Source: Blastobasis lacticolella | Lineage: Eukaryota; Arthropoda; Insecta; Lepidoptera; Blastobasidae | Reading direction: 5' to 3' | Assembly: GCA_905147135.1 (NCBI GenBank) | Contig: LR990060.1 | Coordinates: forward strand, 8,014,001 to 8,078,000 | DNA length: 64,000 bases | In this document: positions 1 through 13,300 of the stretch, piece by piece | Numbering within the stretch: the stretch's first letter is position 1 | Layout: every line of letters starts with the position of its first letter | Made by a program: the position numbers and the translations under genes | Notes under the pieces: generated by a model | Told to the model about the DNA's origin: nothing | Databases searched by the model: none | The model's input: only the letters and a program-made list of their open reading frames with translations

Positions 1-170
1 TGCACGGACAAGGATCGGAACACAATGGCGGTTATTGGTAGGTAGGTGAAAAGATTTGTTGATGATGTGGATGAGAAGTGACATGATATAAGCCATATTC
101 AGTTGGTCCTAACTTCCATCTTCCTACTTTAGCAGCAACATTTTCAATCACATGCACAATCTCTAGAATT

Positions 171-835
171 TTGAAGAGTGATTTTTTATGTTATACGGTA
201 GACAAACAGGCAAGCGGGCCTGATGGTGCGTGGTCACCGCCGCCTATGGACTTCATCAACACCACCAATGCGTTACCTGCCTCTGACGAGACCTCTAATA
301 TACCTCTTGAACGATCCCATGTCATAGTCCAAAGGAAACACTGTGGCTGGGAGCTCATTCCACATCCGAATCGTACGAGCGAGAAACGTAATTTCAAACC
401 TTCGCGTGGTGACCAACAGAGGGTCTACGTAGTGGTGATGAGTACCCAGCCCACGGCGGGTGGTGCGATGGCGGAATTGTGCTGTTGGCACCAGATCGAA
501 AAGTTCCTCGGAACACTCCCCATTGTACAGCCGGTAGAACACACACAGGGAGCAAAAGTCGCTTCGGTTAGCCAGTGGTTCTAACTTGCTTGTTTGTATG
601 GGATCGTCGACAATTCGTACGGCGCGTCTCTGTACGGAGACCAGAGGATTAAGCAGGTCGGCAGTTTCGCCGGCCCAAATATGGGAACAATACTCCATAT
701 GAGGCCGCACCTGTGCCTTGTACAGCAGCAGGCGCTGCCCTGGGGTGAAGTATCGCTTGGACCAGTTAAGCACTCCAAGCTTTTTCGAAGCCAGTTTGGC
801 CTTACCTTCTTTCTTCTTGGATGATTCCATGTCAT
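171..835 (-). pseudogene. Non-LTR retrotransposon (jockey-like) ORF2 C-terminus and 3' end
   Basis: The reverse strand at 273-830 encodes the C-terminal end of a LINE reverse-transcriptase protein, with LLLYKAQVRPHMEYCSHIWAG, SVQRRAVRIVDD and RTIRMWNELP in order. All are typical of the region after the RT domain. The stretch 171-272 is its 3' end, and similar sequence recurs at 10555-10720, 11032-11340, 46155-46205, 50975-51120 and 54190-54245. It is 5' truncated; the visible part is open for 185 codons, so this copy is moderately young. Confidence 0.8.
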
Positions 836-869
836 AGTTAATATGACATAGTAGCGTTTTGCATCCACT

Positions 870-1075
870 TTTCTTATGCGCACTGCAAAGGACTGGAACT
901 CTCTACCTCATTCATTCATCGAGTCATTGTTCCCCGATAAGTATAACCTTGGGGTCTTCAAATCAACTAAAGCGTTTCGTGCGAATAGGTCTGTTTTGTC
1001 GCGTCTTCGTCTCTCCTGTTTGTTGTCTATTCGAACAAACATGTCTGATAATCATATTTGGCAGCTGTAGCAAAC
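870..1075 (+). pseudogene. Second LINE C-terminal fragment, opposite orientation
   Basis: RTAKDWNSLPHSF, FPDKYNLGVFKS and a stop after an Arg/Ser-rich run match the extreme C-terminus of jockey-clade ORF2 proteins. It lies head-to-head with the 171-835 fragment and belongs to a different family. Confidence 0.65.
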
Positions 1076-1964
1076 AAATGTTAAAAAATTTGAGCAACCG
1101 CAATCAAAGTCTATATTCATATAATTGTCTGTATCTGTCGGCCGCATTAGAAGGAGCCTCCATTCTGGGTTTGAAGTTCTCCTGTTAAACATTATATATG
1201 TGGTGGGTGATGAGATGTAGGTATTGTTTGGGGAAAACTCGCGGCAACGCGTCGCAAAAGGTCGAGAAAAGTCTTAACAAACATCACTGTTCAGTCACAA
1301 GCAGACATCCAAGTCAACTTAATCAAGTTCAGTCGAACCCTTGGATAAAAACAAAGATGTTCAGGTTTTAGTAGGTAATTCGAAAGACACTAATATCTCT
1401 GCCACTGCCAAACTTCTGCTGACAGTAAATTTCTATTGAAAGAACGATAGACATAACATTTTCAGTATGTAGCACTGGCAGCGCCAACCCTTAGACAAAA
1501 AATACGACCATCCACTTTCTAACCGTCCGCACTATATCCGACGCTACGTGTTCCTCGAAAACACGTGTCCAAATATTTCAGATATTTACCAGAAAGCTTC
1601 TCGTTTTGCGATTTCGCCGTCAAAGTCTGTACGTGACCGTTTTCGCAACGAACCCGTCCGAAAGAAACAATCTCGCCCCCAATAAAGTGGGCTGACGGTA
1701 AAACAAACATCCTCGCCTGTCCATCGCCGGTCGTCGATCGATTGATATGTGATATTTCTTTCCTTAATCCTTGGATTTGAAAATAAGCAGCGTTATACGT
1801 TGTTTACGTTCCATTACCTGGAACCTTGGGAGGACTATGGGCGTTTCTTTTATCTAACAATCAGTCAAGGCCTGAATATTATTAAGTGGTTTAGTGGATT
1901 GAAAATTTTTGGAAAAATTTAGTCCAAATAGGAGTCAGATTAGAATAAAATCATTATCGTCATC
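1076..1964. other. No gene recognised
   Basis: Non-repetitive-looking DNA. At 1500-1720 both strands are open for about 60 codons in a patch less AT-rich than its surroundings. No splice logic, homology or start supports either frame. Confidence 0.4.
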
Positions 1965-2216
1965 AACGGCCCTTAACAGTTAAATACTGGGGTTATGCCT
2001 CCCCCACATGTGGAAGGTATTGTCATTATCTCCTCGCTTGGCAGGCGGGTTGAAGTTGATATCTTTGAAAATACCTTTTGAACAAAAATGCTGCCGCCCA
2101 TTTTCTGGTTTACGGCATTTCTGTCTGATATTAGTCGCCTTTATACGATATCCGGCAATAGATGTGGCTGTTCTATATTTTGCTCTGCCAGATACAATAT
2201 CGACTAACACGGCCAA
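1965..2216 (-). repeat. Interspersed repeat family C, diverged copy
   Basis: It shares the ordered blocks CTTGGCAGGCGGGTTG, CTGCCGCCCATTTTCTGG, TTAGTCGCCTT and TCTGCCAGA with better copies at 23308-23567 and 53670-53940. Family C is about 265 bp, non-coding in its present form, and ends in a GATGATGAT-type simple repeat on its + orientation. Confidence 0.7.
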
Positions 2217-3764
2217 AAAATATTGCTAGTGAAACATATAAAAAGTAGCTATAATCAACCTCATCATCCTAACGGGCTATCCCGACTTCTGTCAGCTATG
2301 TACTCTGCCTTCATGCACATTATTATGCCTGTCGGCGTAATATATACTTCCTTGATAGATCAAGCCTCTTCAGCATGGAGTGTGTAAGGGCAATGTCGTC
2401 CGACCCTCCTCAAAGCGATTCTCAGGTGCCAATCGATGCGTTTGTTTATCGTACGCTTCCTCTGAATTCTGTTGAATCAGCGCCCCTACTACAAGGTTCG
2501 CTACTAGTTCATAGTAGTAAGTTTCCGATTTACTATAGTTTATATTTGAAATGACGCTTTAAAGAAGTCGCAAAATAAGTCTGCGTTTAGGTATGGGTTT
2601 ATTGCCATTGATTTTATTGGCAGTTGTTCTTGTTTGCTGTCTGTCAAATTTAGTTCCATTTTTAGTCGCGAGCAAACTTATCTTACTCGCACTCTAATTG
2701 AAAATGGGCATATATTTTTTGTAGACGTATTACAGGCAGTAAAGTCGAGAAAATTGTGTCATTTTATTTTTATTTTGGGAGGTCTGAGTTATAAAGACTG
2801 TTAACTTTAAAAAAGATTCAATTTTGGTTTTTATTTATATTTGTGTCGTTGATACATTTAATTCCTTTTTCATCCACTGTTTTCACGATTGCTGATTTTT
2901 CACGTAGAATTTTGGACTATAAAAAATATTTTAATGAAATCAGTAGTTAATTTAACATTTTTGTGGCACATACCTAATATAATAGTAGTTTATGCAACTG
3001 TCATATAAAAGAGGGTATTCAAACATAAGTGTTTGTTTATAGTTTGACACGAGTGCTTTAATACCTAATTATATGCAGTTGCATACACTTTATTTACATA
3101 CATATTTTTATGTTAAAATATCGTACCTATAATTTTCTCAACTTTGCTGGAAGTAAGCTGCGAGTCAGTTCTGTTGTATCTACGTGTCGAGGATATCAAT
3201 TCACTTTACTACTTTCACATTTATCTATTTATTTGCTTCAAATAAGAAAAAACATTTACAAACATAAATTACAACAATTAGAAAAAATATTCTGTTTAGC
3301 GGGTAAATAATTTCACAGAAATATAAACAGGAAATTTTTTATTTTGAATTTGTTATATACATCTCGGTATTCAGCCTACATTTCGCCGTGAACCGTGCCC
3401 GTCAAAAATTTTAAAAATTAGTGTTGCATAATGATTAAAAAGTTTTTTTTCGATACAGCTGTAATGAAAATAGTATGGGAAATGATGTAACGAAAAGAAT
3501 TTTTTTTTTAATTTCATATACTGGCGTGAAAATAGTGTACCTACCCTTAAACGACTGTTTTCGAATATGTAATTGGAACATTACGCTATGAGTGTTGATA
3601 AAAACTGTCACATGCTAGGGCAGTATTTTCATACCGCTAAAAGTTATTTCAGTATCGATATCTTTGACGGAGATTTATTTCCAACGTTTCAACTATCCAA
3701 TGGTTAGATGATTTGAGATTGGCTGCTGAGACGCTGCTATCGATATAAACAGCAAGCAGTTCTG
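2217..3764. other. AT-rich intergenic stretch
   Basis: Strongly AT-rich DNA with runs of T and A. A short GC-richer block at about 2260-2480 looks like LINE 3' debris. No exon with plausible splice borders was found, although the missing 5' exons of the LRR gene could lie here. Confidence 0.4.
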
Positions 3765-4638
3765 TATATGTCGCAGCCATCTGGTTAAATATGAGAAGGC
3801 TAGTCCGTTAATTAAACGCCGGCATTCAATTGAATGCCTAGGCCGATCGTTGAGTTTACTAGCACTCAACGTTTAACTAGTTGGCTTTTTAAAGCCAGCC
3901 CTTTGGAGACGGCTGAAGTAAAATGAGGCAGGTGATTTACAATTTAGTTCAAATTTTATCTAGTGCTGCGCTGGTAGTCACCAAAACAAATCTGGCGTCA
4001 GACAGCTCGCACAGCAAGCAATGTATTTGTTTCGATTTAACTTAATTTAAAATGTGGTACCTACATGCTTTTAAGTAAGAATTAAGATAACTTTAAGTAA
4101 GAGTTAATTTAACTTAATACGTTCATTTTCTTTTTATTCTAGCCTTTAATTAGAAACAAATGCCAAATTTTTGTGTCATTTTATAGTTAATATTATAAAA
4201 TAAGAAAGTGCTCTGCTTCTATTGTTCCTACTACATAGTTACAAGTAGTACCTAAATAAGTTATAAATTTAAAGTTTTCATTAAATATTTTTACTGAGTT
4301 AAATACTGTTATAAGTACCTACTCACTATATAATTAATTTTATACCTTCTTATTAAATATCTTGCCACTTATAATGTTTTATTAAATAAAAGTGCTCTTT
4401 ATTAATTCATTATTTTTTATCTTAAATAAAGTTTATCATTTAAGTTGCGAACTCTAACCAACCATCTCACGTATACCCTTTAACAAAACGGCTAAACAAC
4501 GTTCAGCCAAGTAGTCAAACGTTACTATCAACAACTTGGCTAGTTATCCTTTAGCAATTTAATTAAATATCGGCGTTTTATTAACGGACTAGCCTTCTAA
4601 TTAAATGGCTGGTTTAACCAGTTGGCTGCGACATATAT
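3765..4638. mobile_element. 874-bp non-autonomous TIR element
   Basis: The left end TATATGTCGCAGCCA, CTGGTTAAA, GAAGGCTAGTCCGTTAATTA is mirrored by the right end TAATTA/TTAACGGACTAGCCTTC, TTTAACCAG, TGGCTGCGACATATA. The inverted repeat is imperfect with a roughly 12-bp indel, and weaker complementarity continues inwards for over 100 bp. The interior is AT-rich without an ORF. Flanking TA or TATA fits a Tc1/mariner-type target. Confidence 0.75.
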
Positions 4639-5861
4639 ACCATTATGAAACTTGTAAAAAACTATTCGTTTTCTTAGTAGTGGTCGCCAAGACTTCGGGT
4701 TGAATCCCCATCTGTCTTGTATAAATAAGAATCATATAGCGTCTACTCCCAGCTCATTGGGCCCAGGATATGGGCAGGTTATTATATTATTCATATAAGC
4801 TATGTTTGATATGGGAAAAGTGGGCAGAAGGTAAACATGGCGGATTTATATTATGATTCCGCAGTATTATTACTGGGAGGAAAGTTTTGTGGCTTTGCCG
4901 GTCGGGGCTCGTTGTCTTTGTTATGTTATCTAAGTAATTTACGATAAATATTGTTTGTTCGGGATTAGATACCTATTGAAACTCACTTTTAGGTATACTA
5001 ATAAGAGTTAACTTTCTAATCTTTTTTGTACTATAACTAAACATTTTTATTAGCAAGGATTTATTTTTCTAAATTCATAGGAATGCTAGAAACATCTTGA
5101 TTTCCCATTTACCTGTTCTAAGTAAACTAAAATTAGATATTTCCGAGCAGATACATAATTTCTATAAAATAGAGCATCATTTTGCTTGATTTCTCTAATA
5201 ACTTCCATTCTCAAAATATTAGTATAATCTACAAAGAGTGTCACTTCTACGAAAATGTTAATAACGAAGTCCAAATACTTTGAAAACTAACTTTCCAGAA
5301 TCTATCACCGTTCGCCTTGTCGTGGATTAGCTGGCAATCAATAAGGCATTTCATTAGGTTAATTAGAACCACACCACCTTTGGATTCTAGTCTTAATTTG
5401 ACTTGGAAACAATTCCGAACTGTGCTTAGGGAGCTGTTCAACAATTTGGTACAAATCATCTCAATGCCGCCGCCAAGTTTATTCAAATCCAAATTGATTG
5501 ATTCAGAACTAGGAAAGTTAGTTTAAATTGATGTAGTTTGTTTGTTTTCTAATACCTTCGCTGTCGGGGGAACTTCTGTTTGTGTTGGAACATATTGAGT
5601 TTCTGTTTATTCGTCAATAAGTCAATTTTGCTTGTTTATGTTGCGTTCCTGTCGAGGTTTTGGAATGTCTCTGCGCTATGTTGACTACTAATCTGAGATT
5701 GTGTTTGACGTGCTTAGCATGTACAAAGTGAAGCCATCTCTAACATATGAAGTTGCCATTAAACGAGGAAACGCAGCTAGTTTTCTGGGAACCATTCCGG
5801 GGGACAACGGTGTGGATGAATTTTTTAATGGTATTCAACTAATGTGCATAACTTAGGAAAG
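4639..5861. other. No gene recognised; one unexplained open frame
   Basis: The + frame from 5295 to 5526 is open for about 76 codons after a pyrimidine tract ending in AG, but it has no usable donor, start or recognised family. The rest is AT-rich with no pattern I can name. Confidence 0.35.
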
Positions 5862-5952
5862 AGTTATTGGTACATGGCGGCAGTGGGATTCGAACCCGGT
5901 ACCTCTCGCGTACGAGTCGGATACCGTAACCTTACGCCACCGACGCTCCGAC
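5862..5952 (-). repeat. SINE1 head fragment (tRNA-like)
   Basis: The reverse complement carries a tRNA-like A box and the B box GGGTTCGAATCCC, followed by the start of the SINE1 body. It is truncated just after the head. Confidence 0.75.
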
Positions 5953-6067
5953 TATTTAAGCATTCCTACCTATTGAAAATAATTAGTGTAGGTAAGTTAC
6001 TGGTTAGGTAGAGCTTATTCATGTAGATAAGTAAGTAACATTTAGTTCGACGAATGGTAGTAAGATG

Positions 6068-6477
6068 TAGGAGGTTGGTTTGTTTTGATATGGATGGCAC
6101 GAGGTTATTAAACTCCTCCTTATGGTGTGTACACACTCAACATACGCCAATGAAGGGCTGTCGGCCAAATTCTTTGGACTTTTAAGGTCCAATAATTGCA
6201 TTTCGTGGTCAAGCAAACGATCTTTGGGAGTTTTGGGAACCGATTCGGGCTCGTATTTGCACGTTTGTTCGTTGGCTTTCGGTATCCGCCCGAACTCCGT
6301 TGGATGTTACCGCCACGCTGCACTGCGGATTGCCGGCCGGCACACGCCAACCGACAATCTTTGGCCGAAACGGGTGCGCGTCACACATCGCCCGGTGTAT
6401 ACGCAGCATTAGGCTCCTGGTAGTAGGCTTAAGGAGGTTGCTTTGTTTTGATAGAGGTCGCACGAGGTTGTTAAACT
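6068..6477. repeat. GC-rich insert between two direct repeats
   Basis: Direct repeats of about 48 bp (6068-6116 and 6431-6477; core TTTGTTTTGATA...GGCACGAGGTT) flank a GC-rich block of about 315 bp. All reading frames are partly open there, typical of GC-rich non-coding DNA. Its ends (GTGTGTACACAC and GGTGTATACGC) are weakly inverted, so it may be a TIR element inserted in a duplicated segment. Confidence 0.4.
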
Positions 6478-7133
6478 GTTTTTTATATGATCATCAACTT
6501 GAAGTAGAGCTGCGCTTCAACGTAGTCGATATGGTTATTGGTATTGAAAAAAAAAATATTTTTTATAAAAATTTAAATTCAATGTCCGGATAATATGAAG
6601 TCGCCAGTGTACTCTTTGAAAGCTATACTTTAACACCCTTTGGGCTTTATACATGTATTAAGTAACACCCATAGCACTAGTAAGTAATAAGGGGTTCTTC
6701 AAAAGTCGTCTTTTTTTTTGTCGTACATAGGTGGAGGTACTTCCCCAGTCGGACAGCTCCAATTCGAACGGGATACCCCGCTATGCACTACCTCTCTTAA
6801 AAATAATTATGTCTATGTGTATGGGTCAATTTGAAATTCAGCGCTGTGATTGGCTGCTGTCATTCATTGCTAATGCTGATGCTGGTCCAGGTCCGAAGGC
6901 GCATCGCGCGAATTCCTTATTATGTACTTATTTTATTAGTTTAAGTTTTTTTAAGGACCAAATAAAGGTACCCCTATGTTTATGTCATATCTCAAAGGCC
7001 AGTACCGCATCCGCTCCCCACAGGCTACAGATGTCCTGGACGACGCTGGCCGCTTTCCATCAATTGGATTGTTGTCCGTGTACACTAGGCAATAAAAAAA
7101 CCTACATATACATTCCTTTACATCCTGTTTCAG
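6478..7133. other. No gene recognised
   Basis: This stretch lies upstream of the first visible LRR exon. A frame from 6731 overlaps the exon in another phase and has no support. The final 25 bp form the pyrimidine tract of the exon acceptor. Confidence 0.4.
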
Positions 7134-7350
7134 ATAATAGGCCGCCACCTCCGCGAGCAGAAAGCCCGCAATAAGAATACCGCAGTATCGCTCCTGGACC
7201 TCGCCCTCAGAGGGGTGCCAGCGCTAACCTCCAATGCCGTCAGCGAATTAGCCGGTGTAGGCCTCCACGGGCTGGTCATATCCTCGGGAGACATCAGAAG
7301 AGTCCAGCAGGGTGCCTTCACCAGTGTGGCTGCGACCCTGTTCGCTTTAG
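7134..7350 (+). CDS. LRR gene, first visible exon (N-terminal LRR region)
   Basis: The acceptor follows a pyrimidine tract ending TTTCAG, and the donor is G|GTGAGG. It encodes 72 codons plus one base, with degenerate LRR spacing (SLLDLALRG, then GAFTSVAATLFALG across the splice). The junction base joins GC of the next exon to make Gly. The first codon is taken in phase 0 because that frame is open. An upstream exon with the signal peptide and N-cap must exist but was not identified. Confidence 0.8.
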
Positions 7351-10300
7351 GTGAGGTTTTGATGTAAATTTCTATATCCACCACCGCACCGTATCTGCTC
7401 CCCGGCTGCAGATGTCCTAGTCGAAGGTGGCCGCTTTCCATCAGGCAAACCGTCAGACCATGGCGGCAGCCTATATAGAAGACTAGCTATTGCACTCGAC
7501 TTTGTCCGCGTAAAATTCGGTTATAACGGTCTAGGGGCCTGATTCTCGCGCTGTGACATTCGAATTCGACATTTTTTTTAGCCACATATCTCCATAAATA
7601 ATTACATTGAACTGTCTATTGCAGCCCAAAAATATTTACTATTACTATATTGTCAAAGATTAATTTCGATGACGTTTTAATACAGTTTTTTGGCTGGGGT
7701 TAATGTCGCATTTAAGATGTCACAGGGCGAGAATTGTTCGACCCGTTCCCGCAGAAACCACACTGAAATTCGATATAAAATTATAGCCCATGTGTTATTC
7801 TGGGTTGTATAGGTATACTGCTGACAAATTTCATTGAAATCCGTTGAATAGTTTTTGCGTGAAATAGTAACAAACATCTAAACATATATCTTTACAAATA
7901 ACTGACTATAAACAGAGAGCACTCAACAAGAACACGGCAATAGCCTGGAAAATATACCGTAATTCCACGTTAACCTTTCCAATTAAGTGCAGAAAATATT
8001 CAACAGAAAATGCTACCTGTTTTCTGGTTTATGGAGGTAAGTAATCGATGGTCGGCTTCTATAACTTGTCGCCTTTTACGACACCCGTTAATGGATGTGG
8101 TTAGTGGCACTACATTCTACTCTGCCGGTGACCACACTTCGTAGATCATAATCACTGCCCATTAACAGTCCACTGCAGGACTTAGGACCTCTTCCATGAG
8201 GGGGAGGTTATTGCCATAACCTCAACGCTTGGTAGGCGGGTTGGAGATCGCAGCAGCGTTGTAAATATAACAGTGGAAGACGATACCCGCGAGTGTAAGA
8301 GGTTGGTGCTATTCTACGCTGCCGGACACCACACGGCGGTAGAAATATAGGTACTTTTTATACCCATAGAAATAAGATGTACTACGATGTTATTACTCCC
8401 ATTTAAAATAAAATTCAAGACATCATAGATATACCTACAATCACGCCGGCAAACATTTAATGCAGACATTTAAATATATTAAAAAAGCTAATAGACAAAA
8501 AAATTACTGTATTCTCCATTCCCAGGCTTACCAAACAACCAATTACCAGCTGTGCCGACTGAAGGCCTGTCGCATCTAGGCAACCTAGACCGGCTGGATC
8601 TATCCAACAACAAGATACATGGGCTGGACCCCAACGCGTTCAAGGTAAGCTTTATGGTTGTTCACTTACCCACTAATGGGCGTCGAGATAGTAAACTTTG
8701 CATGTTTATTAGGCAGTGAAGCGGCCGGGTCTCACGTGGTTGCAAATCGTATGTAGGTATAGGTAGGTAGGAGATTTTGGATACTTTGCTCTAAGCGTCA
8801 GGATTTCACGATCCCATTATACTGAACTGACTGAGATGGAATAGTCAATAGCAAACTTACAGCTGTCATCCTGTCGCCTTTCTAGGTCGTAGTTATTGAT
8901 TACAATCGTTCAGTCAGAAACACATAAGCACATACATAAGAAATTCAGGCAGGATAACTAACAGTTAAACTTTGGCCTAATAAAGAAATAGGGTACTCGT
9001 AATTGTTCGTAACGAAATCACCACTAGTTTAAGAAATTAGAAACAGACAGTTTATTTGCAAGGGTTAAAAAAACGCGTGGGTGATGCCCCTGGTATTGCA
9101 AATGTTCATAGGCTGCGGTAACTGCTTATCATCAGGCGGACTGTAAGCTTGTTTGCCACCTTTGTAGTCATCATCATCATCATCATATATTTAAGAGTAT
9201 GACTCTTGTAGTATGGCTCACCATGTAGTATATATAAATCGTGAACGTGCAGCGTCCGAACAGCAATCTAGTAGACACTAGGTAATTTTCTCATTTCTAC
9301 ACGGTTTGTAAGTGATATGTACATAAAAGTACAGGTTTGGAAATGAAAATATGCAAATACGTAACCAATAATTCCTGTCAGTGCCCGAGGTATGCGTAGG
9401 AGTTAGGTACGCGTCTACAACAAAGTAACAGCATCCCAGGTATGCGAGTAATTTAGAAAAAGGTTCACACGTACGCATTTTACTATCCCTAAATCAAGTC
9501 TTTAGCCGCCTTTACGATGCACGAACAACCTATAAAATTATCATGGGTATAGCCTATAAAATTTACAACGGTTTTAGACGCTAGACGAGCTGTTTGCATA
9601 GCTAGCCGCATGTAAGGGATTAGGGGCAGATATTATTATGAAATATCGCGGTGGCTTGTTTAGAAAGGTTTCTTGTATGGTGACATCTTTTGTTCGAAAA
9701 GGCTTTTGAAGGTTTTATGCAAAACATATTATTTATTTAGGGATCACCATTTAATAAGATATTTTAAATTGCGTAACCATTATTGCTTGTTTCATTTGAG
9801 AGAGCATCGAGGAACCCGTCGCGAGTCTTAGTCAACGATTTTTATTCAGTATTAAACGAATTATCTTTTCTCGGACTGTGCCATTACCAACGAAATTCTT
9901 AGATTGAATAACACCTACTACCACCATAATATATATTCTCTTTGGGTGGCCACTGCAGTTCCGTGCTAAGCAGGATGTACAGTTCCTTAAACTTTTGACC
10001 GAGCAATTGTTATTACTGGTAAAAAATTCGAATACTTTTAGGCGAATTTTTCCAAGAAAGCCTACTTACATAAATAAACATCCTAATAATATCCTAAGCC
10101 AGTACTTTATGTTTTATTATTAGCCCAATATATTTTCTTCTTGTTCCATCCAAATCCTACATATCTACATCCATTTCAGGGTCTTGGCAACTTAACTTAC
10201 TTGGACATCAGTGACAACCAACTCACGGCGGTATCTCCGGAAACGTTTAAGCCTTTGACGAAGTTAGCGGTTCTACGACTGAGAGGGAACCTGCTTAAAG

Positions 10301-13300
10301 TAGCCGCTTTGCCTGCACTGAAGGTGAGATTGGACTATTCTGAATGTAGTAGACATATGTATCTGTCACATTGCCATTACTTTGTACTGATAGCACAAAA
10401 ATGAAAAGTTTATACGTTTGTATCTTGGAGTAATACTGACACTATTGAACACATTTCGAAAGAATATCACAGAGATAAACAATACTATGTGTAATATTTG
10501 AGTATATGTGTTTCTGTAAGGTTATTAACACAGCCATTATCAATTTAATTCATAAAAAAAATACACCCTTTTTATGTAATATGACAGACAAACAGGCATG
10601 CGGGCCACCTGATGGAAAATGGTCAGCAACACCAAGGGTCCCACTAATGCGTTACCCGCCTAAAACTACTTGCGTTATACTTCACTGTACAGACAGACAG
10701 AATGCCGCACTGTGACCTCCTGTAGAATTCTGACTGCTTGTCCGTACTTGACTAAGTAGCTGCTTTGCCTGCTCTAATTGTAAGATTAGCTTCGGTCTGA
10801 CTAACTAGGAGTAAACAGCTTCTATGCGTGTTTGGACGGACGTTTCAATGGTCTAACTAGTGTGGGGGTTCTGCAGCGTCTTGTGTCGATGAATGCATAT
10901 ATTTGACTATTCATGTTAGATAACTGATAAACAAGATTTATTTAATATAAATGTCAAAATAGTATACAAGGTGTCAATGTCAAAATTAAAACTAAATAGG
11001 TGGTAAGTAGATCACTTCGTCTGAACTTAAACTAGAGGCCCCACTCTGCCATTCCTGGTGCTAACAGTGCTCCATGGGGCGGGGATTTGGGGAACCGTGG
11101 CTTTGGCAGTGGAGGGGCATTTGTCTTTTTGCTGCCAGAGCAACGTGTTATAGAGGTGGGCAACACATTGGCGATACTCTTGGTGTTGCTAACGTCTATA
11201 GGCAGTTGTGACCACTTTCCAGCAGGTGGCCCGCTTGCCTGTTTGCCTACTGTATGTAATAATAACACTAGCGGCACTGCCACGCTGTATGGCGATGGGC
11301 AGCCTCTACAATAGGACAGACCCAGAGCAAAAGTCGCCACCCCTCTCCCTCATTCGACAGCCCACATCTGTAATAATTATCTTGTGCATTTATTATACAC
11401 AAGATACAGAAAATATAAATGACAGAAGTATACAACCGGCCTACTTATTTCGATGAAGAATTTCTTCCTGCAGGCCGACAGTAGATATATGGTCATGGTC
11501 ACAAGTCTTTATGTCTTTATTTGGTTGTTGATCCTAGCTTTATTACACACAAAAGTTCTAAAAATTTACACGATGAAACACAGACGGCCTCTTCCAGGTA
11601 ACCCTTGTCAAGGGAGAGAAAAAAATTACATCAAAATCTCATTTCCAGTTCGCCCACACGCTACGAGAACTGGATTTATCCGGAAACGCATTGGAGGGTC
11701 CTTTGGGCCCCAACACGGTGCCTGGCCTCAGCCGTCTGAACACCCTGCAGCTGTCTGACAATACCTTCGCCAGCATTAGGCGAGGAGCTCTTGCTGGTAA
11801 GATGTGGTTGGGTCAAGGAGAAATTTAAGCTTATGTGGAGGAAGCTAGAACAGGGCTTACAGAACATGTGTTATTATACAAGCTTTTATTCAACTAATGT
11901 AGAGACTTAAACGTAGACTTTTATTTAACTAGAGAATAACCGTATAATGAAAAAAAATATATTTCAGAATTTATTTTAGTTTAGCTTACCTCTACCATTG
12001 CCTCAGATCAGTGAGATGTATTTACCCACCATAATAAAAATAATATTAACAATGTCAATTATGTAAACATGGTGTTTACCCACAGTATACATGTTGATGC
12101 ATTGTTTTGTATCAAAGAATAAAATACCTATTTAATGATAAAAGTGTCGATGTCGAAGATACTCAACACTAGTGCAACGGAACTATTAGGAGACTTGACA
12201 GCCGGTGTCACACCTGTTAGATTTGGTTTATTTTTTTATATATTATAGATATTATTAAGATTTAAGAAGTAATAAAAGTCTTAGAATTAAACACCCTATA
12301 GACTCAACAATGTCTTATCAAAAAACGCTGATTCTGTCGAAAGGCTATTGCCAAGAAATGGAGCTGACCCGTATTATCTTATAACTAAGAAGTCAACTGT
12401 TATTATTATAATTTAATATATACTTAAAATAATGTTTATCACTTCATCGAAAAAACCCAATATACTTAAGTTCAATGGACCCCCATTATTATTTGATAAT
12501 TAAAATAAATATAACTTACAATATAAAAGTATTTACATAAATTTATTACAGAACAGTTTGCTGCGCATAAAAAGAAAAATAAACAAAATTAAAAATATAA
12601 GACAGTCAATAGTGATCCCAGTGTGCTGCTGAGCTGCTCTGTGGAGGTTTATTATTGCTCTTAAACCAATTTGGTATACACCATATTCGAGGATCCCAAG
12701 ATGACCTATCAGTTTTTTTTACAAATATACCAGTCAAAAATTCCTCGCTTCTTTCTAGGAGACCTGGAACTATGATCCTGATTTTCTTGACCACCTGACA
12801 TGGTGGATTCGGGGATACCTCGTGTGGTTTCAGTGCTCACCAACATTGTTCTGGTTTTTTGTCGTATGGAGGTCGGGCTGATAACGTTTTCAGGTGGTAT
12901 TGCTTGCATAGGCGCTGCTTGTATCCCTAAAACAATTTGAACAATCAAATGATGCCATCTAGTAGCTACAATAAAGAATATGTATTCAAAAGTTGGAAAC
13001 CAGGAAGCGAAAGAAGAATCGAAAAAATTAATCAGATAGCTCGGACTGGGAATCGAACTCAGACCTCTTCGGTATCGCGCCGAATGCTCTTCCCTTAAGC
13101 TATGCGACACGAGTACATTTTAATTCACCTAGACATTCCATTGGGCCACATCGTCCATCATCCGGTAACTGTTATCACAGTTATTTTTTGTGAAAACGCA
13201 CAACACCACTGCAAAGTTATGAAGGGACATGGTCGTACCTTTCCCCGAGCGATTTTGAACTCGTTATGCTGGACAGCTCGTTCATACCCCTTTTTTATTA

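Noticed and set aside
1519..1710. 63-codon minus frame and overlapping + frame
   Set aside because: Both strands open, no splice signals, no recognisable domain; probably chance in a less AT-rich patch.
5295..5526. 76-codon + frame after an AG-ended pyrimidine tract, considered as an LRR first exon
   Set aside because: No Met near the start, no signal peptide or cysteines, and no donor before the stop.
6122..6463. Several overlapping open frames on both strands
   Set aside because: Typical of GC-rich non-coding DNA; they contradict one another and none has a known motif.
9170..9190. CATCATCATCAT and similar short tandem runs as CRISPR-like arrays
   Set aside because: They are trinucleotide tails of retroelements, with no spacer structure.
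13033..13113. Possible tRNA gene on the minus strand
   Set aside because: B box is good but the acceptor stem does not pair and an AT-rich SINE-like body follows.
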